Notes under the pieces: model-generated
What the model was told of the DNA's origin: nothing
Seen by the model: only the letters and a program-made list of their open reading frames with translations
Databases searched by the model: none
Part shown: piece after piece, positions 47,203 to 57,735 of the stretch
How positions within the stretch are numbered: the first letter of the stretch is position 1
How the letters are laid out: each line of letters opens with the position of its first letter
Program-made: the position numbers and the translations under genes
Assembly: GCA_003263775.1 (NCBI GenBank)
Contig: JYJJ01000037.1
Location: 108,780 to 172,779 of the forward strand
DNA from: Vibrio maritimus
GTDB lineage: Bacteria; Pseudomonadota; Gammaproteobacteria; Enterobacterales; Vibrionaceae
Length of the DNA stretch: 64,000 nucleotides
Reading direction: 5' to 3'

Positions 47203-48195
47203 ATTTTTTTGCCTTATTCGTCAGCATCAGCCGGTCATTGTCACTAACCTGTGTTAACAACTCATTATACAAAACTTGCATTAAATAGCTTAGAAGTGTG
47301 CTGTGTCTTCTTTGTACGCGTTTAATTCGGTGTGGCTTAGTGGGATGAAATAATTGGCTAAAGCTCAGCAATTGCATTGGGTTCTTTTTAACCCATAGCC
47401 AAGACCCCAGTTCTAATGTGAGTGGGACGAACGGAGAGGTAGATTGTTGATAGTGGCGTAGGTACATCCAGTCCCAAAAATCACCATGTGTCGTGTATTG
47501 GTGCCATTGAGGTTCAAACTGATACAGCTCGTAATGCGGGAAGCTTTTGCGAAACTGTGAGTAAATTAAATAGAACTGATGCAGTGTTTCTGGCGGACGA
47601 TTGTGGTGGGCAAATGGAAACCACAATCGATCTCGAGTACCAAAGCCACTATGTAAATCGAGTACGATAGTTGATGACGCGGATTGTGTGGTCTTTAGAA
47701 TGCTGCTTGAAAGGGCGATTAGCTCTTGTTCCATTTTGGAACTGTTCCCGCGATACCAAGGTAGCTTTGCTAATGCTTTGACCTGCATACAGTTGGTAGC
47801 GAGGGTTACTGGCGTTGATAGGTGCATTGCGCATTAAGTCCACACCACGATGATTGGAGCGCGTTTTTAGTGCGACCCCCAGGGGTTCACTACGGGCACG
47901 GTTAGGATACGGATTTTATTGAGTGTCTCATTCAATTGGCTGTCCCATTGGCGACGTTTTAACAGGCTCCTAATAAACGCAAGATGATTTGACTGCCGAT
48001 GCGCTCTACGCCATGAATCGATCCTGTAAGGATCAAACATGGTGCAGACGGGTGGCTTGAGCCAAAAGAGAGCTGCTGTATTGGCATCTCAAAACCTTGG
48101 TGCTTTATATGCGTTAGAGTTGAGAGTGATAGTTCAGAGTAACGCTCGGCATACTCTTGGATATGACCTAGCTCTCTTGGCGTTGCAGCAAACAT
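47183..48195 (-). CDS. M14-type zinc carboxypeptidase (DUF2817-like), three apparent frameshifts
   Basis: About 337 residues when joined. Zinc ligands are HGVERIG (His, Glu) and LDLHSG (His), and the catalytic Glu is in LTLELGSW. VPVVNPWG and NPRYQLY are also M14-like. Breaks are at about 47969-47970, 47876-47880 (five G for six) and 47782-47783. The last needs one extra or two missing bases, unlike the others. Three breaks in 1 kb could mean real decay, but the pattern matches the rest of the window. Likely acts on a peptide or amino-acid conjugate. Confidence 0.65.
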
Positions 48196-48282
48196 GACTT
48201 GTTAAATACCACGCATTTCAGGATGTTAGTTTGAGTTTAGCGCGACGAAACTGAGAGTGTCGTGAAGGATTTATGACGAGTG

Positions 48283-48311
48283 AAAAAACACCGAGCGAAA
48301 GCTCGGTGTTT
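48283..48311 (-). terminator. Rho-independent terminator for the DUF2960 transcript
   Basis: CACCGAGC-tetraloop-GCTCGGTG; on the minus strand it is followed by TTTTTT. Confidence 0.9.
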
Positions 48312-48343
48312 GGGGATGTTTGATTAGATTGCCTATAAGGCGT

Positions 48344-48610
48344 TTACATCGGCTTTTTGCCAACACCAAAATTCTCTTTCGGCTTGAGCGTGATCTTACC
48401 AAAACCAAGTTTTTTAAAGTGATTGTCGCGATAGTTACGAACCGCCTTGGTATCAGAAATGGCTTCGATTTGCTGTTCCATTTTAAGGAACTCTGTCAGG
48501 TCGATCCCTTCTGCTTCTGCCACCGCCTCATGGATATTACGGTGCTGTTGATAAGAAAACGTGAGTGTTTTCTCTTCGTTTTTGTATTCGTAGATGATGG
48601 TACGAGCCAT
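48344..48610 (-). CDS. DUF2960 protein
   Basis: An 88-residue soluble protein (MARTIIYEYKNEEKTLTFSY, later KMEQQIEAISDTKAVRNYR). I recognise it as DUF2960, a family largely confined to Vibrionales and relatives. It lies 40 bases after moeA on the same strand and ends in a strong terminator, so it may be the last gene of the tungstate/cofactor operon. Function unknown. Confidence 0.85.
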   Translation of the reverse strand: MARTIIYEYKNEEKTLTFSYQQHRNIHEAVAEAEGIDLTEFLKMEQQIEAISDTKAVRNYRDNHFKKLGFGKITLKPKENFGVGKKPM

Positions 48611-48650
48611 GGTATTACCTATTGTATTTGATGCCTGACAAATCTGAGCG

Positions 48651-50429
48651 CTAGATTCTGCCTTGAAGCGGGATGATTGTCACGCTTTCACCGGGTTTTA
48701 CTGTATCGATATGCGGAGCTATTTCAATCAGACAGTTTGCTTCACTCATTGAACGAAGAATGCCAGAGCCTTGTTTGCCAGTTGTTTTAACACTCAATTG
48801 CCCAGTAACGCTATCGATTTCGTAGAACCCACGGCTGAACTCAGTACGACCCTGACGTGAACGTAGAGATTCTGTCGCGATTGCTGGTACTTTGAGGGGT
48901 TCGAACTCCAATACTCCCTGCATTTTCTTAATGGCAGGCTCCACAAAGTTAATGAATGACACCATGACTGCAACAGGATTACCAGGAAGACCAAAGAATG
49001 GCACATCGCTGATGTCCCCAAATGCCAGCGGGCGGCCTGGGCGCATATTGATACGCCAGAAATCGACACTGCCACGTTTTTCTAGAACATTTTTGATGAA
49101 GTCGGCATCACCCACCGAGACGCCACCCGACGTGATAATAAGATCCGCACGCTTGCTTGCCTCAACAATGGCATTCTCCATGACGGCTTCGTTATCCTCT
49201 AGAATACCGAGGTCAATGATCTCACAACCAAGCTTTTGAAGCATGGCCATAATGGTGTAGCGGTTTGAGTCGTAAATGGAATTAGCATTAAGCGGTGTAC
49301 CTGGCGCTTGTACTTCATCACCGGTCGAGAACACGGCCACGCGCAGCGCACGCTTGACGTTTACGGTATTCATACCTAGAGAAGCAATCATTCCCATTTC
49401 TGGCGATTGTAGTAATGTCCCGCTGGTAAACACGGATTGACCTACCGCCAAATCTTCACCCGCTTGGCGAACATTTTGTCCCAGTTTAATTGAGGCGTTA
49501 CCGAAACCAACACGCTCTCCATCTACAATCGCCTGCTCGCGCATGACCACGGTATCAGCGCCTTCTGGCATAGGTGCACCTGTCATTATTTGAGCGGCTT
49601 GGCCTTGAGTCAGAGTTTTGTCGTAACCGTGCCCGGCCATAATACTCGCGACGACATCAAATTGCTCATGAGCAATGTCTTCACCACGAATAGCGTAGCC
49701 ATCCATTGCCGAGTTGGTGTAAGCCGGAACATTGATTGCCGAGCTGATATCTTTGGCCAGTACGCGTCCGTAGGCGCGTTCCAGTGCGATAGTTTCCGTC
49801 GCATTAATAGGAGAAATCGCTTCTAATATCTTTTGCTGCCCCTGCACAACAGATAGAAATGCAGGAGAGAGAGTGTCGCAACAGGCGGCAGCGGCCGGTG
49901 AACTTGCATTGCGAGACTTTACATAATCTAAGATGAACTGTTTGATGGCATCGAGATCATTGATGCTCATGGTTGGGATCGTTACATCAAGCTCACTATC
50001 AGACGCTATTGCGATAATATTGTCATCACTTGGATGTAGCCAAGGTTTTCCAACTTCCTGGCGATTCAACTCAATCTTTGGAAATGCGATATTTTTACAG
50101 CCTTCGACCAAAATAAGATCGAGTGCTTGATGGTCAAATCGCGATAGTAAGTGTTCAAAACCCGCTTCAGAGTCCGGTGTTTCAGTCATAAGTGCGTGAC
50201 GGTAGCGAGATGAAATCAGCATCTGGCTCGCCCCAGCTTTTCTTAAGCGGTAACTGTCTTTACCTGGCTTATCGACATCAAAATTGTGGTGAGCGTGTTT
50301 TAATACACCGATCCGCAGGCCAGTTTCTGTTAGCTTTGGTAACAAGGCTTCAAGTAACGTGGTTTTACCGGTACCACTGTAGGCTGCAAAACCGAGAAGG
50401 GGAACATTGTTGATAGACTTAATGGTCAT
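48651..50429 (-). CDS. MobB-MoeA fusion for molybdenum cofactor synthesis
   Basis: About 592 residues. The N-terminal ~170 residues are MobB, a GTP-binding adaptor with Walker A AYSGTGKTTLLE. The rest is MoeA, which inserts molybdate or tungstate into adenylylated molybdopterin: NVPAYTNSAMDGYAIRG, GAPMPEGADTVV, SGGVSVGDADFIK and FGLPGNPVAVMVSF are all present. Start taken at 50429 (MTIKSINNV), with AAAGAG upstream and just after the mobA stop; 50465 would overlap mobA. The fusion is known in vibrios and relatives. Confidence 0.93.
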   Translation of the reverse strand: MTIKSINNVPLLGFAAYSGTGKTTLLEALLPKLTETGLRIGVLKHAHHNFDVDKPGKDSYRLRKAGASQMLISSRYRHALMTETPDSEAGFEHLLSRFDHQALDLILVEGCKNIAFPKIELNRQEVGKPWLHPSDDNIIAIASDSELDVTIPTMSINDLDAIKQFILDYVKSRNASSPAAAACCDTLSPAFLSVVQGQQKILEAISPINATETIALERAYGRVLAKDISSAINVPAYTNSAMDGYAIRGEDIAHEQFDVVASIMAGHGYDKTLTQGQAAQIMTGAPMPEGADTVVMREQAIVDGERVGFGNASIKLGQNVRQAGEDLAVGQSVFTSGTLLQSPEMGMIASLGMNTVNVKRALRVAVFSTGDEVQAPGTPLNANSIYDSNRYTIMAMLQKLGCEIIDLGILEDNEAVMENAIVEASKRADLIITSGGVSVGDADFIKNVLEKRGSVDFWRINMRPGRPLAFGDISDVPFFGLPGNPVAVMVSFINFVEPAIKKMQGVLEFEPLKVPAIATESLRSRQGRTEFSRGFYEIDSVTGQLSVKTTGKQGSGILRSMSEANCLIEIAPHIDTVKPGESVTIIPLQGRI

Positions 50430-50439
50430 AGTGCGCTCT

Positions 50440-51033
50440 TTAATGATGATCGTTTGATGTCGCAAGTTTCGCCAACTCTTCTGGCGTATTGAGGTTCACA
50501 AAACACTCGGGACTGTCTGAGAAGTCGACATAGTCGGTGTGGCACTCTTTATAGAGCAAGATAATTTTGCGATCGCCTCGTTCCAAAAAGGCTTCAAGCT
50601 TTGGAAGCACGCGTTTATGGAACATAGTGAATACAGGTTGATGAAAGTCGCCGTCGTGAGCCACTAGGATGTCGGATTGGTCTGTCACTGATTGGCAAAA
50701 TCGCTCGACGACCGCAGCATCAATAAATGGACTGTCACAAGGTACAAAACCAACCCAATCTGAATTTGAATCTTTCAGTCCAGCATGAATGCCACCTAAA
50801 GGTCCGGGATAATCAGGGTACGAGTCGCTGATAACCGGTGCGTATTGTTGATAACGCTCTTGGTTGCGGTTGGCATTGATAGTGATGTCATCGGTTTGCG
50901 CGCTAAGGCGTTCGATCACATGTTCAATAAGTGGCTTACCATTGAACTCAATTAATCCTTTGTCATTGCCTCCCATGCGAGAAGCTTGTCCACCAGCAAG
51001 AATAACCCAACTAGTCTGAGTTGGATGCAACAT
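50440..51033 (-). CDS. mobA: Molybdenum cofactor guanylyltransferase MobA
   Basis: Attaches GMP to the molybdenum cofactor. A 197-residue protein with the nucleotidyltransferase loop [18 protein letters not shown], the LGGIHAGL segment and the metal-binding CDSPF. It overlaps the ABC ATPase gene upstream by 22 bases and precedes mobB-moeA, placing oxyanion uptake and cofactor maturation in one transcript. Confidence 0.93.
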   Translation of the reverse strand: MLHPTQTSWVILAGGQASRMGGNDKGLIEFNGKPLIEHVIERLSAQTDDITINANRNQERYQQYAPVISDSYPDYPGPLGGIHAGLKDSNSDWVGFVPCDSPFIDAAVVERFCQSVTDQSDILVAHDGDFHQPVFTMFHKRVLPKLEAFLERGDRKIILLYKECHTDYVDFSDSPECFVNLNTPEELAKLATSNDHH

Positions 51034-51733
51034 AAATACTCTCTTTATCTTTCTGTTTTTTATCGATGATTTGAAGCAGCGGTGATTCTATCAAGGTGCA
51101 GTCTTTAATCCACCATTGTTTTCGACACAAGCGGGTGAGGGCGTTGGTTTGATGGCTGGTTACCACAATGCTTGAACCGTGTTCTAATAGGTCTTGCGCC
51201 ATAAAAACTAAGCGCTCGATGGACTCTTGATCGAGAGAGGCGCTGGGTTCATCCATCAATAATATAGACGGTTTTAATACCCACGCCCTTGCCATAGCAA
51301 CTCGTTGTTTTTCGCCGCCCGACAATACAGATACATGCTCATCCGCTAGCGTCTCTAAACCAACGAGTCGTAACGCGGAAATGACTTCAGCGCGCTTATC
51401 GTGTATGTCGATGCGTTTGTGCTTGATACCATAGACAACGTTCTGATAGACGGTACCATCAAATAAGTAGGGAGACTGATGAAGATAGATGACATCCTTG
51501 CGGCCTGATCCACTAAATAGTCGTGAAACCATCGACTGACTGCGTGGTTCAATTGCGCCGGAAGTCGGTTTAAGAAGTCCGGCAAGAATTTTTAGTAGAG
51601 TAGTTTTACCAACGCCGTTGTCACCTTTTAGGTACACAGCTTCATTAGGACCAATAGTGAGGCTGGGAATATGAAAAAGAACACGGTCTTTAAACCGCAT
51701 CGAAACCTGCTTTGCTTTTAATTGTATTGTCAT
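51011..51733 (-). CDS. tupC: Tungstate-type ABC transporter ATP-binding protein
   Basis: A 240-residue ABC ATPase: Walker [13 protein letters not shown], signature [14 protein letters not shown], Walker [13 protein letters not shown] and switch His in [10 protein letters not shown]. It follows the permease by about 100 bases and the TupA-like binding protein, forming a TupABC importer for tungstate (molybdate is possible). Confidence 0.88.
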   Translation of the reverse strand: MTIQLKAKQVSMRFKDRVLFHIPSLTIGPNEAVYLKGDNGVGKTTLLKILAGLLKPTSGAIEPRSQSMVSRLFSGSGRKDVIYLHQSPYLFDGTVYQNVVYGIKHKRIDIHDKRAEVISALRLVGLETLADEHVSVLSGGEKQRVAMARAWVLKPSILLMDEPSASLDQESIERLVFMAQDLLEHGSSIVVTSHQTNALTRLCRKQWWIKDCTLIESPLLQIIDKKQKDKESIYVASNSD

Positions 51734-51835
51734 TGTTGTCCCTTAAGCAGTGTCTTGGGTTAATTATAGTTTGGGTATTACAAACTGACGCTTTTCCTGA
51801 GAGGCAAACTCAGGCTTGTATATGTATAGAATTGT

Positions 51836-52532
51836 CTAGGTTCGAAGTACGCCTTTACCTCGCATCGAAGACAGTAGGAAGTTGAGTACTAGAGCCAATA
51901 CGAGAAGGACGATGCCAAGAGCAACACCTTGAGCAAATGCGCCCTTATGACTTTCCATCGCGATAGCCGTTGGGATGTTTCTTGTGAGTCCCATAATATT
52001 GCCGCCTACCATCATTGAGCAGCCCACTTCGGTCACGATGCGTGAAAATCCGGCAACGACCGCTGCCATAAGTGGAAAACGCGATTCCCAAATCAAGGTC
52101 ATGAGGGTGCGAAAACGTGATACGCCAAGCGTGACGGAAGTTTCAAGTGCGCGTTTGTCAGTACTTTGCAGGGCGCCGTGCATCATAGAGACCAACACAG
52201 GGAAACAAATTAAGATCTGTCCAACGATCATAGCTCGCTGCGTAAACAGCATTTCCCAATCACCCAGTGGCCCTGAACGTGATAGCAGCATGTACAGTAA
52301 AAGACCGATCACCACCGTTGGGATGGCTTGCATGGTATTAACCAGAGATAACAAAAACCACTTACCCGGAAAGTTGGTGTAAGCCAAAAAGTAAGAAGCA
52401 ATTATCGCCGGCAGCACGACGAGAGACACTGCAGAGATGGATACACTGAATGAGACAGCACAATGCGCCACAGGTCTCTGTCTAGGCTAAATAGGAGCTT
52501 AGCGCCTCCATTGTTGTTTCGGTAATGCTCAT
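51836..52532 (-). CDS. tupB: Tungstate-type ABC transporter permease, two apparent frameshifts
   Basis: About 232 residues with five to six membrane helices and the EAA-like loop ALETSVTLGVSRFRTLMTLIW. The start ATG at 52532 overlaps the tupA stop as TAATG. Two one-base gaps near the N-terminus, at about 52495-52498 and 52453-52456, are needed to join MSITETTMEALS through LFSLDRDLWRIVLSSF to the long frame. LLYMLLSRSGPLG and MVGGNIMGLTRNIPTAIAME are typical of TupB-type permeases. Confidence 0.85.
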
Positions 52533-53401
52533 TAACTGTTGTTTTTCTCAGCATCAGCGACAAACAGCTGCTCGCCCATTTTGCGGTAGTTGTTGATCAT
52601 CGTTTGTCCTTTTTCTGATACCAACCAATCGCTGAGTGCGCGAGCACCCTTAGTATTGAGGGTAGGGTAACGCTCTGGGTTAACGACGATAACCTGGTAA
52701 GGGTTGAACAATTGCTTATCACCTTGGAAAAGGACGGTTAAATCTAGTTTAGCTTGATAAGCGAGCCAGGTGCCACGGTCTGTCATGGTGTAGCCTTGCA
52801 TTTCTGAGGCCATATTAAGGGTTGGGCCCATTCCTTGACCTACAGAGCGATAACCGCCAAAGTCTGGTTCAATCTTGGTTTGCTTCCAAATCTGCAGCTC
52901 TTTCTTGTGAGTGCCTGAGTCATCACCGCGTGAAATAAAAATCGCATTGGTTTTGGCAATATGATCAAAGACTTCTTCAATGCTTTTTTGGTCGTGAACG
53001 TCTGCTGGATCTTTCTCTGGACCCACAATGACAAAATCGTTGTACATGACACTGCGAGGTTCAATGCCAAAGCCTGATTCGACAAAGTTCGCTTCTGCTT
53101 TAGGAGCGTGGGTCATGACGACATCTACATCGCCATTTTCACCCATTTTGAGTGATTTCCCAGTACCCGCAGCGATGATATCCACTTGGTAACCGGTCTC
53201 TTGGGTAAATTCCGGCAGTAGGTAATCGAGCAGTCCAGAATGATACGTACTTGTGGTGGTAGCGAGGCGGACTCGGGATTGTTCGCCATTGTCTGCATAA
53301 GCCGAAACAGACAGTGTTGCCATAGATACTGCAGTCACTATTAATTGAGGAGCCTTCAAACGAGAGGCAATTGATAGAGAGGTGGTCATAGTATTGTCCA
53401 T
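52532..53401 (-). CDS. tupA: Tungstate-type periplasmic binding protein
   Basis: A 289-residue binding protein with signal peptide (LSVSAYADN). The oxyanion-contact motif TTTSTYHSGLLDYLLP, followed by AAGTGKSLKMGENGDVDVVMTHAP, is the TupA hallmark and differs from ModA. First gene of the minus-strand operon, behind a sigma54-type promoter. Start at 53401; an inner ATG at 53389 is possible. Confidence 0.92.
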   Translation of the reverse strand: MDNTMTTSLSIASRLKAPQLIVTAVSMATLSVSAYADNGEQSRVRLATTTSTYHSGLLDYLLPEFTQETGYQVDIIAAGTGKSLKMGENGDVDVVMTHAPKAEANFVESGFGIEPRSVMYNDFVIVGPEKDPADVHDQKSIEEVFDHIAKTNAIFISRGDDSGTHKKELQIWKQTKIEPDFGGYRSVGQGMGPTLNMASEMQGYTMTDRGTWLAYQAKLDLTVLFQGDKQLFNPYQVIVVNPERYPTLNTKGARALSDWLVSEKGQTMINNYRKMGEQLFVADAEKNNS

Positions 53402-53448
53402 TGTTGTTTTTATCGTAAAACCATGTGCTCTTTACGAGCCCTATCCTT

Positions 53449-53466
53449 AAGCAAAGACAATGCCAC
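53449..53466 (-). promoter_or_regulatory. Sigma54 (-24/-12) promoter of tupA
   Basis: On the minus strand TGGCATTGTCTTTGCT gives GG-N10-GC, close to the TGGCAC-N5-TTGC consensus. It lies about 50 bases before tupA and faces a divergent sigma54 activator gene. Confidence 0.7.
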
Positions 53467-53489
53467 AATTTCCATAGGAAAAAAGAGGC

Positions 53490-53564
53490 AAAGTGCGACA
53501 TTTTGCTAAAAATTTCATAGGGTAAACTACAATTAATTTGAGCTGGGACAAAATGTCGCACTTT
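53490..53564. promoter_or_regulatory. Paired activator sites: 16-bp perfect inverted repeat
   Basis: AAAGTGCGACATTTTG at 53490-53505 and its exact complement CAAAATGTCGCACTTT at 53549-53564, centres 59 bp apart. They lie about 58 and 118 bp upstream of the expected tupA start site. They are good candidates for binding by the sigma54 response regulator encoded divergently. Confidence 0.7.
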
Positions 53565-53628
53565 TACCCATGATGTTTTGCAATAGATTGGTACACTCTG
53601 TCTCAAATAGGAACAATAACAACGCTTT

Positions 53629-55080
53629 ATGACTTTATTTCAAACCTCTGATGTCCCCAACCAACAATCTTCGCCTTATTTGGCTTTCTCGGTGCTTGTT
53701 GTCGATGATGAAGTTGGCATGCAAACCGTACTTAAAAAGGCGCTCAGCAAAGGCTTTGGCCACGTTGATACAGCGAATAGTGTAGAAGAAGCAGAAAACC
53801 TACGTATCCAGAACCACTATGATCTGATCATCCTTGATATCAATCTACCTGGCCGCTCCGGTATTGAATGGAAAGAGGCGTTTAACGATCAAGAGCGAAG
53901 CTGATGTGATATTTATGACGGGCTATGCTGACTTAGAAGTCGCGATTAGCGCGTTAAAGCTTGGCGCGTCCGATTTTATTTTAAAGCCTTTCAATTTGGA
54001 GCAAATGCTACAGGCGGTTAAACGCTGTATGGACAAGCGTTTGACGGAAAGAATGAATTTGGCGCTTAGCATGACATTAGTCGCCGCGTTAGCAAAGACC
54101 TAATTGGTAGTTCAGAGAAAACCAAACAGCTAAAGCAACTGATTACCCAATATGCTCCATCACGTGCATCAGTATTAATTGAAGGGGAATCGGGTACAGG
54201 TAAGGAGCTTGTCGCAAGAGGGATTCATACTGCCAGCCAAAGACAAGGCCCTTTTGTTGCTGTGAACTGTGGCGCTCTGGCGCCTGAGTTATTGGAAAGT
54301 GAGCTGTTTGGGCATGCTGCGGGCGCTTTTACTGGCGCGAAGAAAAGTCGAGAAGGTCTGTTTCGCGTGGCAAGCGGGGGGACATTATTCCTTGATGAGA
54401 TTGGTGAGATGCCATTAGCAATGCAGGCATCACTACTGAGGGTGCTGGAGCAGCGCACCGTTAGACCCGTTGGTACCGAGAAAGAGATCAGTATTGATGT
54501 TCGCGTTGTTGCCGCAACCAATCGAAATCTGCGTGAGCAAGTGGCCAGTGGTGAGTTTCGTGAAGACCTTTTCTATCGATTGAATGTACTTAAGATAGAT
54601 GTGCCAGCACTAAGACAGCGTCTTGCCGACCTATCCGATCTTGTACCATTTTTTACTCGCCAATTGTCGAGAGAGTTGGGTGTTGTGGAGCCTAAATGGG
54701 CGCACGAGGACATGCATGCGATGCAAGACTACGATTGGCCTGGCAACGTGCGAGAGCTGAAAAATATGCTTGAGCGCTGTATTTTGCTTAATAAACCGCC
54801 AGCTCACCATTTCAATGAAATGAAAGGTGGTACGGTGAATACATCCATCACTATGTCGGTTAACGATCTCACCACGATGCCAAGCACCAGCGAAGTCGTT
54901 GAAGGCGATTTTGGTTATCCAAATTCTTGGTCATTAAAGGACGTTGAAAAGTCCCATATTCAGCAAGTGGTGGACTTCCACTCTGGTAATAAGTCTGCTG
55001 CATCACGTGATCTTGGCGTTGCACGTAAGACTTTAGAGCGTAAGTACAAAGAGTGGGACGAGAGCGGGTTCGATGAATAG
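53629..55080 (+). CDS. NtrC-family sigma54 response regulator, two apparent frameshifts
   Basis: About 484 residues. Receiver domain with acidic pair VVDDE and phospho-acceptor Asp70 in [13 protein letters not shown]+ domain with GESGTGKE (Walker A), GAFTGA (sigma54 contact) and FLDEIGEM (Walker B). C-terminal Fis-type helix-turn-helix ([23 protein letters not shown]). Breaks: about 53896 (likely AAAA read as AA, DQER then [10 protein letters not shown]) and about 54069 (LAL then [15 protein letters not shown]). It overlaps the kinase gene by eight bases. Predicted to activate tupA through the paired repeats. Confidence 0.9.
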
Positions 55081-57087
55081 AGAAAATCGCTTTATCAGCA
55101 AGTGGCGTTACCGTATCACTTCTATGGTGCGATATCGTTTGTTGTTTCTCACTTCAGCACCGATATTTTTGACCTTGATTGCGTTGTTTGGCATCACGGC
55201 ATATTGGTCCGTGCATTATACTTGGCAAAGTGCATTGGTCGATGTGGGAGAGCGCCTTAACATCGTTGAAGACAAGATTGAAAGCTTGCAAGCCCGACAG
55301 TACGACCATTTGGATGCGTTTGCTTCCTCTTATGAGTTTCGAACCCGTTTAGACCATCTACAAACCCATGATGAATTTGATTCTTGGGTCAGTTCTCAAC
55401 GTGAGCGTTATAGCCTGGATTACTTGCGTTGGATACCTAAGCAACAAATCAGCAATCTAACCGATTATGCGCAGATGGCGAACCAAAAGAGCTTTTTCGA
55501 TGTGCTGACGCGTACGCAAGCTACCGCCATTGATCCTATGCTCTCTGATCATGCAGAAGTATGGCATCAAGCTAAACATATCAATGAAACTCGCGCTCTC
55601 GTGAGCCGGACAGTAACCGCCGTGTATGACTTCAATAGCAAGTTACTTGGTTACCTCGATGGTGGCGTGCTGATGAACAATAATTTGGCGCTTGTCGATG
55701 AGATAAAGAGCACTATCTATTCTAGCCATAGTTACAAGGGCACGGTGACGCTGTTTCTTGATGATCTGCGGATCGCGACCAACGTGTTTATGGAGGACTC
55801 CTACGAAGGAAGACGTGCACTGGGTACGGTCGTGTCAGAGCAGGTTAGGGAGGCAGTATTAGAGCGCGGTGAGATTTGGATTGATAAAGCGTTTGTTTAT
55901 GACTCTTGGTATATCGCCGGTTACAACCCCATTGTGGATTGGCATGGTAATACAGTGGGCATCACCTACACCGGGTACTTAGTCTGGCCTTTGATTAAAA
56001 CCTATATCACTAACTTAGGCGAAGTCACCGCAATCATTTTGTCGCTATTGCTCATTTCTGGGTTCATTGTGTATCGAGGTGCAAGAGATCTCTTCCGACC
56101 TATTGAGCAAATTCACCGCGTTGTAAAAATGGTGCAGCTTGGCAAGGATGAAGAACGTATTGGTGAGTTGGGCTTGAACTCAAAGCACGAGCTAAGTCAG
56201 CTCGCCACTCAGTTCGACAATATGCTCAATCAGCTTCAATATCGAAATGAACAAATCCAAGAAGCAGCTCATGAACTTGAGGCCAAGGTTCATTCTCGCA
56301 CCGCTAGCCTCAAAGAGAAAACTGAGCAGCTAGAACTTCACATTCAACTTCTTAATCAAACTCGGGATAAACTCGTTATCAATGAAAAACTGGCAGCGTT
56401 AGGTGAACTGACCGCTGGTATTGCGCATGAGATCAATAACCCGACGGCGGTAATTCTAGGTAACGTTGAGCTGATTAAGTTTGAGCTTGGCTCCGACATC
56501 GATCGTGTCGAAGAGGAAGTCGATGCTATTTTGGCGCAGATTGACCGCATCAGAAATATCACAAGAAGTCTTTTACAATACAGTCGTCAGGGGGCGTTCA
56601 AGATGAAATCACCTGGCAACACGTGAATCCAATCGTTGATGAAAGCGTCACCTTGGTACGCACTGGCTCGAAAAAGCGCGATGTTGAGTTTGTGGTGGAC
56701 TTGCATGCCAAAACGCCAGTAGAGGTGAATCGTCATCAACTGCTGCAAATATTGGTGAACTTACAAATGAACGCTATCCACGCAATGAATGGTAAAGGGC
56801 GCTTAACAGTGCTCACCGAAGATTGGATCGAAGGCAAAGAGAGCGTAGGCGCGCTGATTCACGTCATCGATGAGGGGTGTGGTATCTCTAAGCGTAACTT
56901 AAAGCGTATTTTTGACCCATTTTTTACCACAAAGCGTGACGGCACTGGGCTTGGTCTATCTGTGTCGCAAAGTATCTTGAGTCAAACCGGCGGTGAGATA
57001 AAGGTACAGTCAGTGGAAGGGGAAGGTAGTCAGTTTACTTTGTATCTACCGAATAAAACTGACCATCACCTATTGGTGAGTGCATAA
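55073..57087 (+). CDS. Sensor histidine kinase, one apparent frameshift
   Basis: About 671 residues. Two membrane helices bracket a ~270-residue periplasmic sensor (dCache-like). A HAMP region, a coiled coil, a HisKA domain with His452 in [10 protein letters not shown] and a HATPase domain ([40 protein letters not shown]) follow. The frame breaks at 56590-56594 (five G for six, YSRQG then [13 protein letters not shown]). Cognate kinase of the overlapping response regulator. The ligand is unknown; a periplasmic tungstate or molybdate signal is an inference from the tup operon alongside. Confidence 0.9.
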
Positions 57088-57090
57088 AGA

Positions 57091-57117
57091 AAACGCGAGG
57101 TAAGCCTCGCGTTTTTT
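57091..57117 (+). terminator. Rho-independent terminator
   Basis: ACGCGAGG-TAAG-CCTCGCGT then TTTTT, ending the kinase transcript. Confidence 0.92.
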
Positions 57118-57169
57118 AATCTGTAGCAATAGATTAATACGTGCTATTGGTTTATTGGATACAAATAGC

Positions 57170-57526
57170 TTACTGCATACAGATAGCAACGGTGCCAAGC
57201 ACCATTACTGTAATTAGGGCATACCAAATTTTCTGAGACTTGGTATCAGCGACATTGACGCGAATGTAGTTAATCTCCTCAGTCGCCATGACTTCAAAAT
57301 CACTGAAGCTCATAGTGAACTCTTTGCGCGCTTGGATAATGTCATTTTGAAGTTTATTGAAGGTATTTTCGATAAACTGCTTGGCTTCGCCAAGTGGTGC
57401 GCTTGCTAGAGAAAGCGAATCCCAGATGGCCATTCTAGATTCGAATTCGCGGTCAGTAACACGGTTAAGCATCAACAGATCGTGCTCACGCTTAAGACGT
57501 TCTTTACCCAGTTTATCGAAATTCAT
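57170..57526 (-). CDS. Tail-anchored small protein, unknown function
   Basis: About 118 residues, helical and charged (MNFDKLGKERLKREHDLLML), with a single C-terminal membrane helix (WYALITVMVLGTVAICM). ATG at 57526 preferred over TTG at 57544. A perfect 12-bp hairpin lies 45 bases upstream. No family recognised. Confidence 0.6.
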   Translation of the reverse strand: MNFDKLGKERLKREHDLLMLNRVTDREFESRMAIWDSLSLASAPLGEAKQFIENTFNKLQNDIIQARKEFTMSFSDFEVMATEEINYIRVNVADTKSQKIWYALITVMVLGTVAICMQ

Positions 57527-57570
57527 GTGTGATAACTTGTTCAAGTCAACTACTCCAAAGTTTTATAACG

Positions 57571-57601
57571 ACGCTGCATTCAAGGGTAATGAATGCAGCG
57601 T
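57571..57601. repeat. Perfect 12-bp inverted repeat
   Basis: ACGCTGCATTCA and TGAATGCAGCGT around a 7-base loop. No T-run follows on either strand, so it may be an RNA element upstream of the 57526 gene or an operator. Confidence 0.5.
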
Positions 57602-57735
57602 TACGTGCGTGGAATAGTAGGTAGCGCACCACTAGGTATCAACTTGATGTTTTTGTGAAAACGACAAATTTTATTGTTTTTAACTGGACCAGTTGGAACG
57701 TGAGCACCACGAGTCATTGCCATAAAAAGCGTGAC

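Noticed and set aside
46457..48195. Calling the hydrolase and peptidase genes pseudogenes
   Set aside because: Active-site residues are all kept and the same one-base-loss pattern is found in many other genes of the window.
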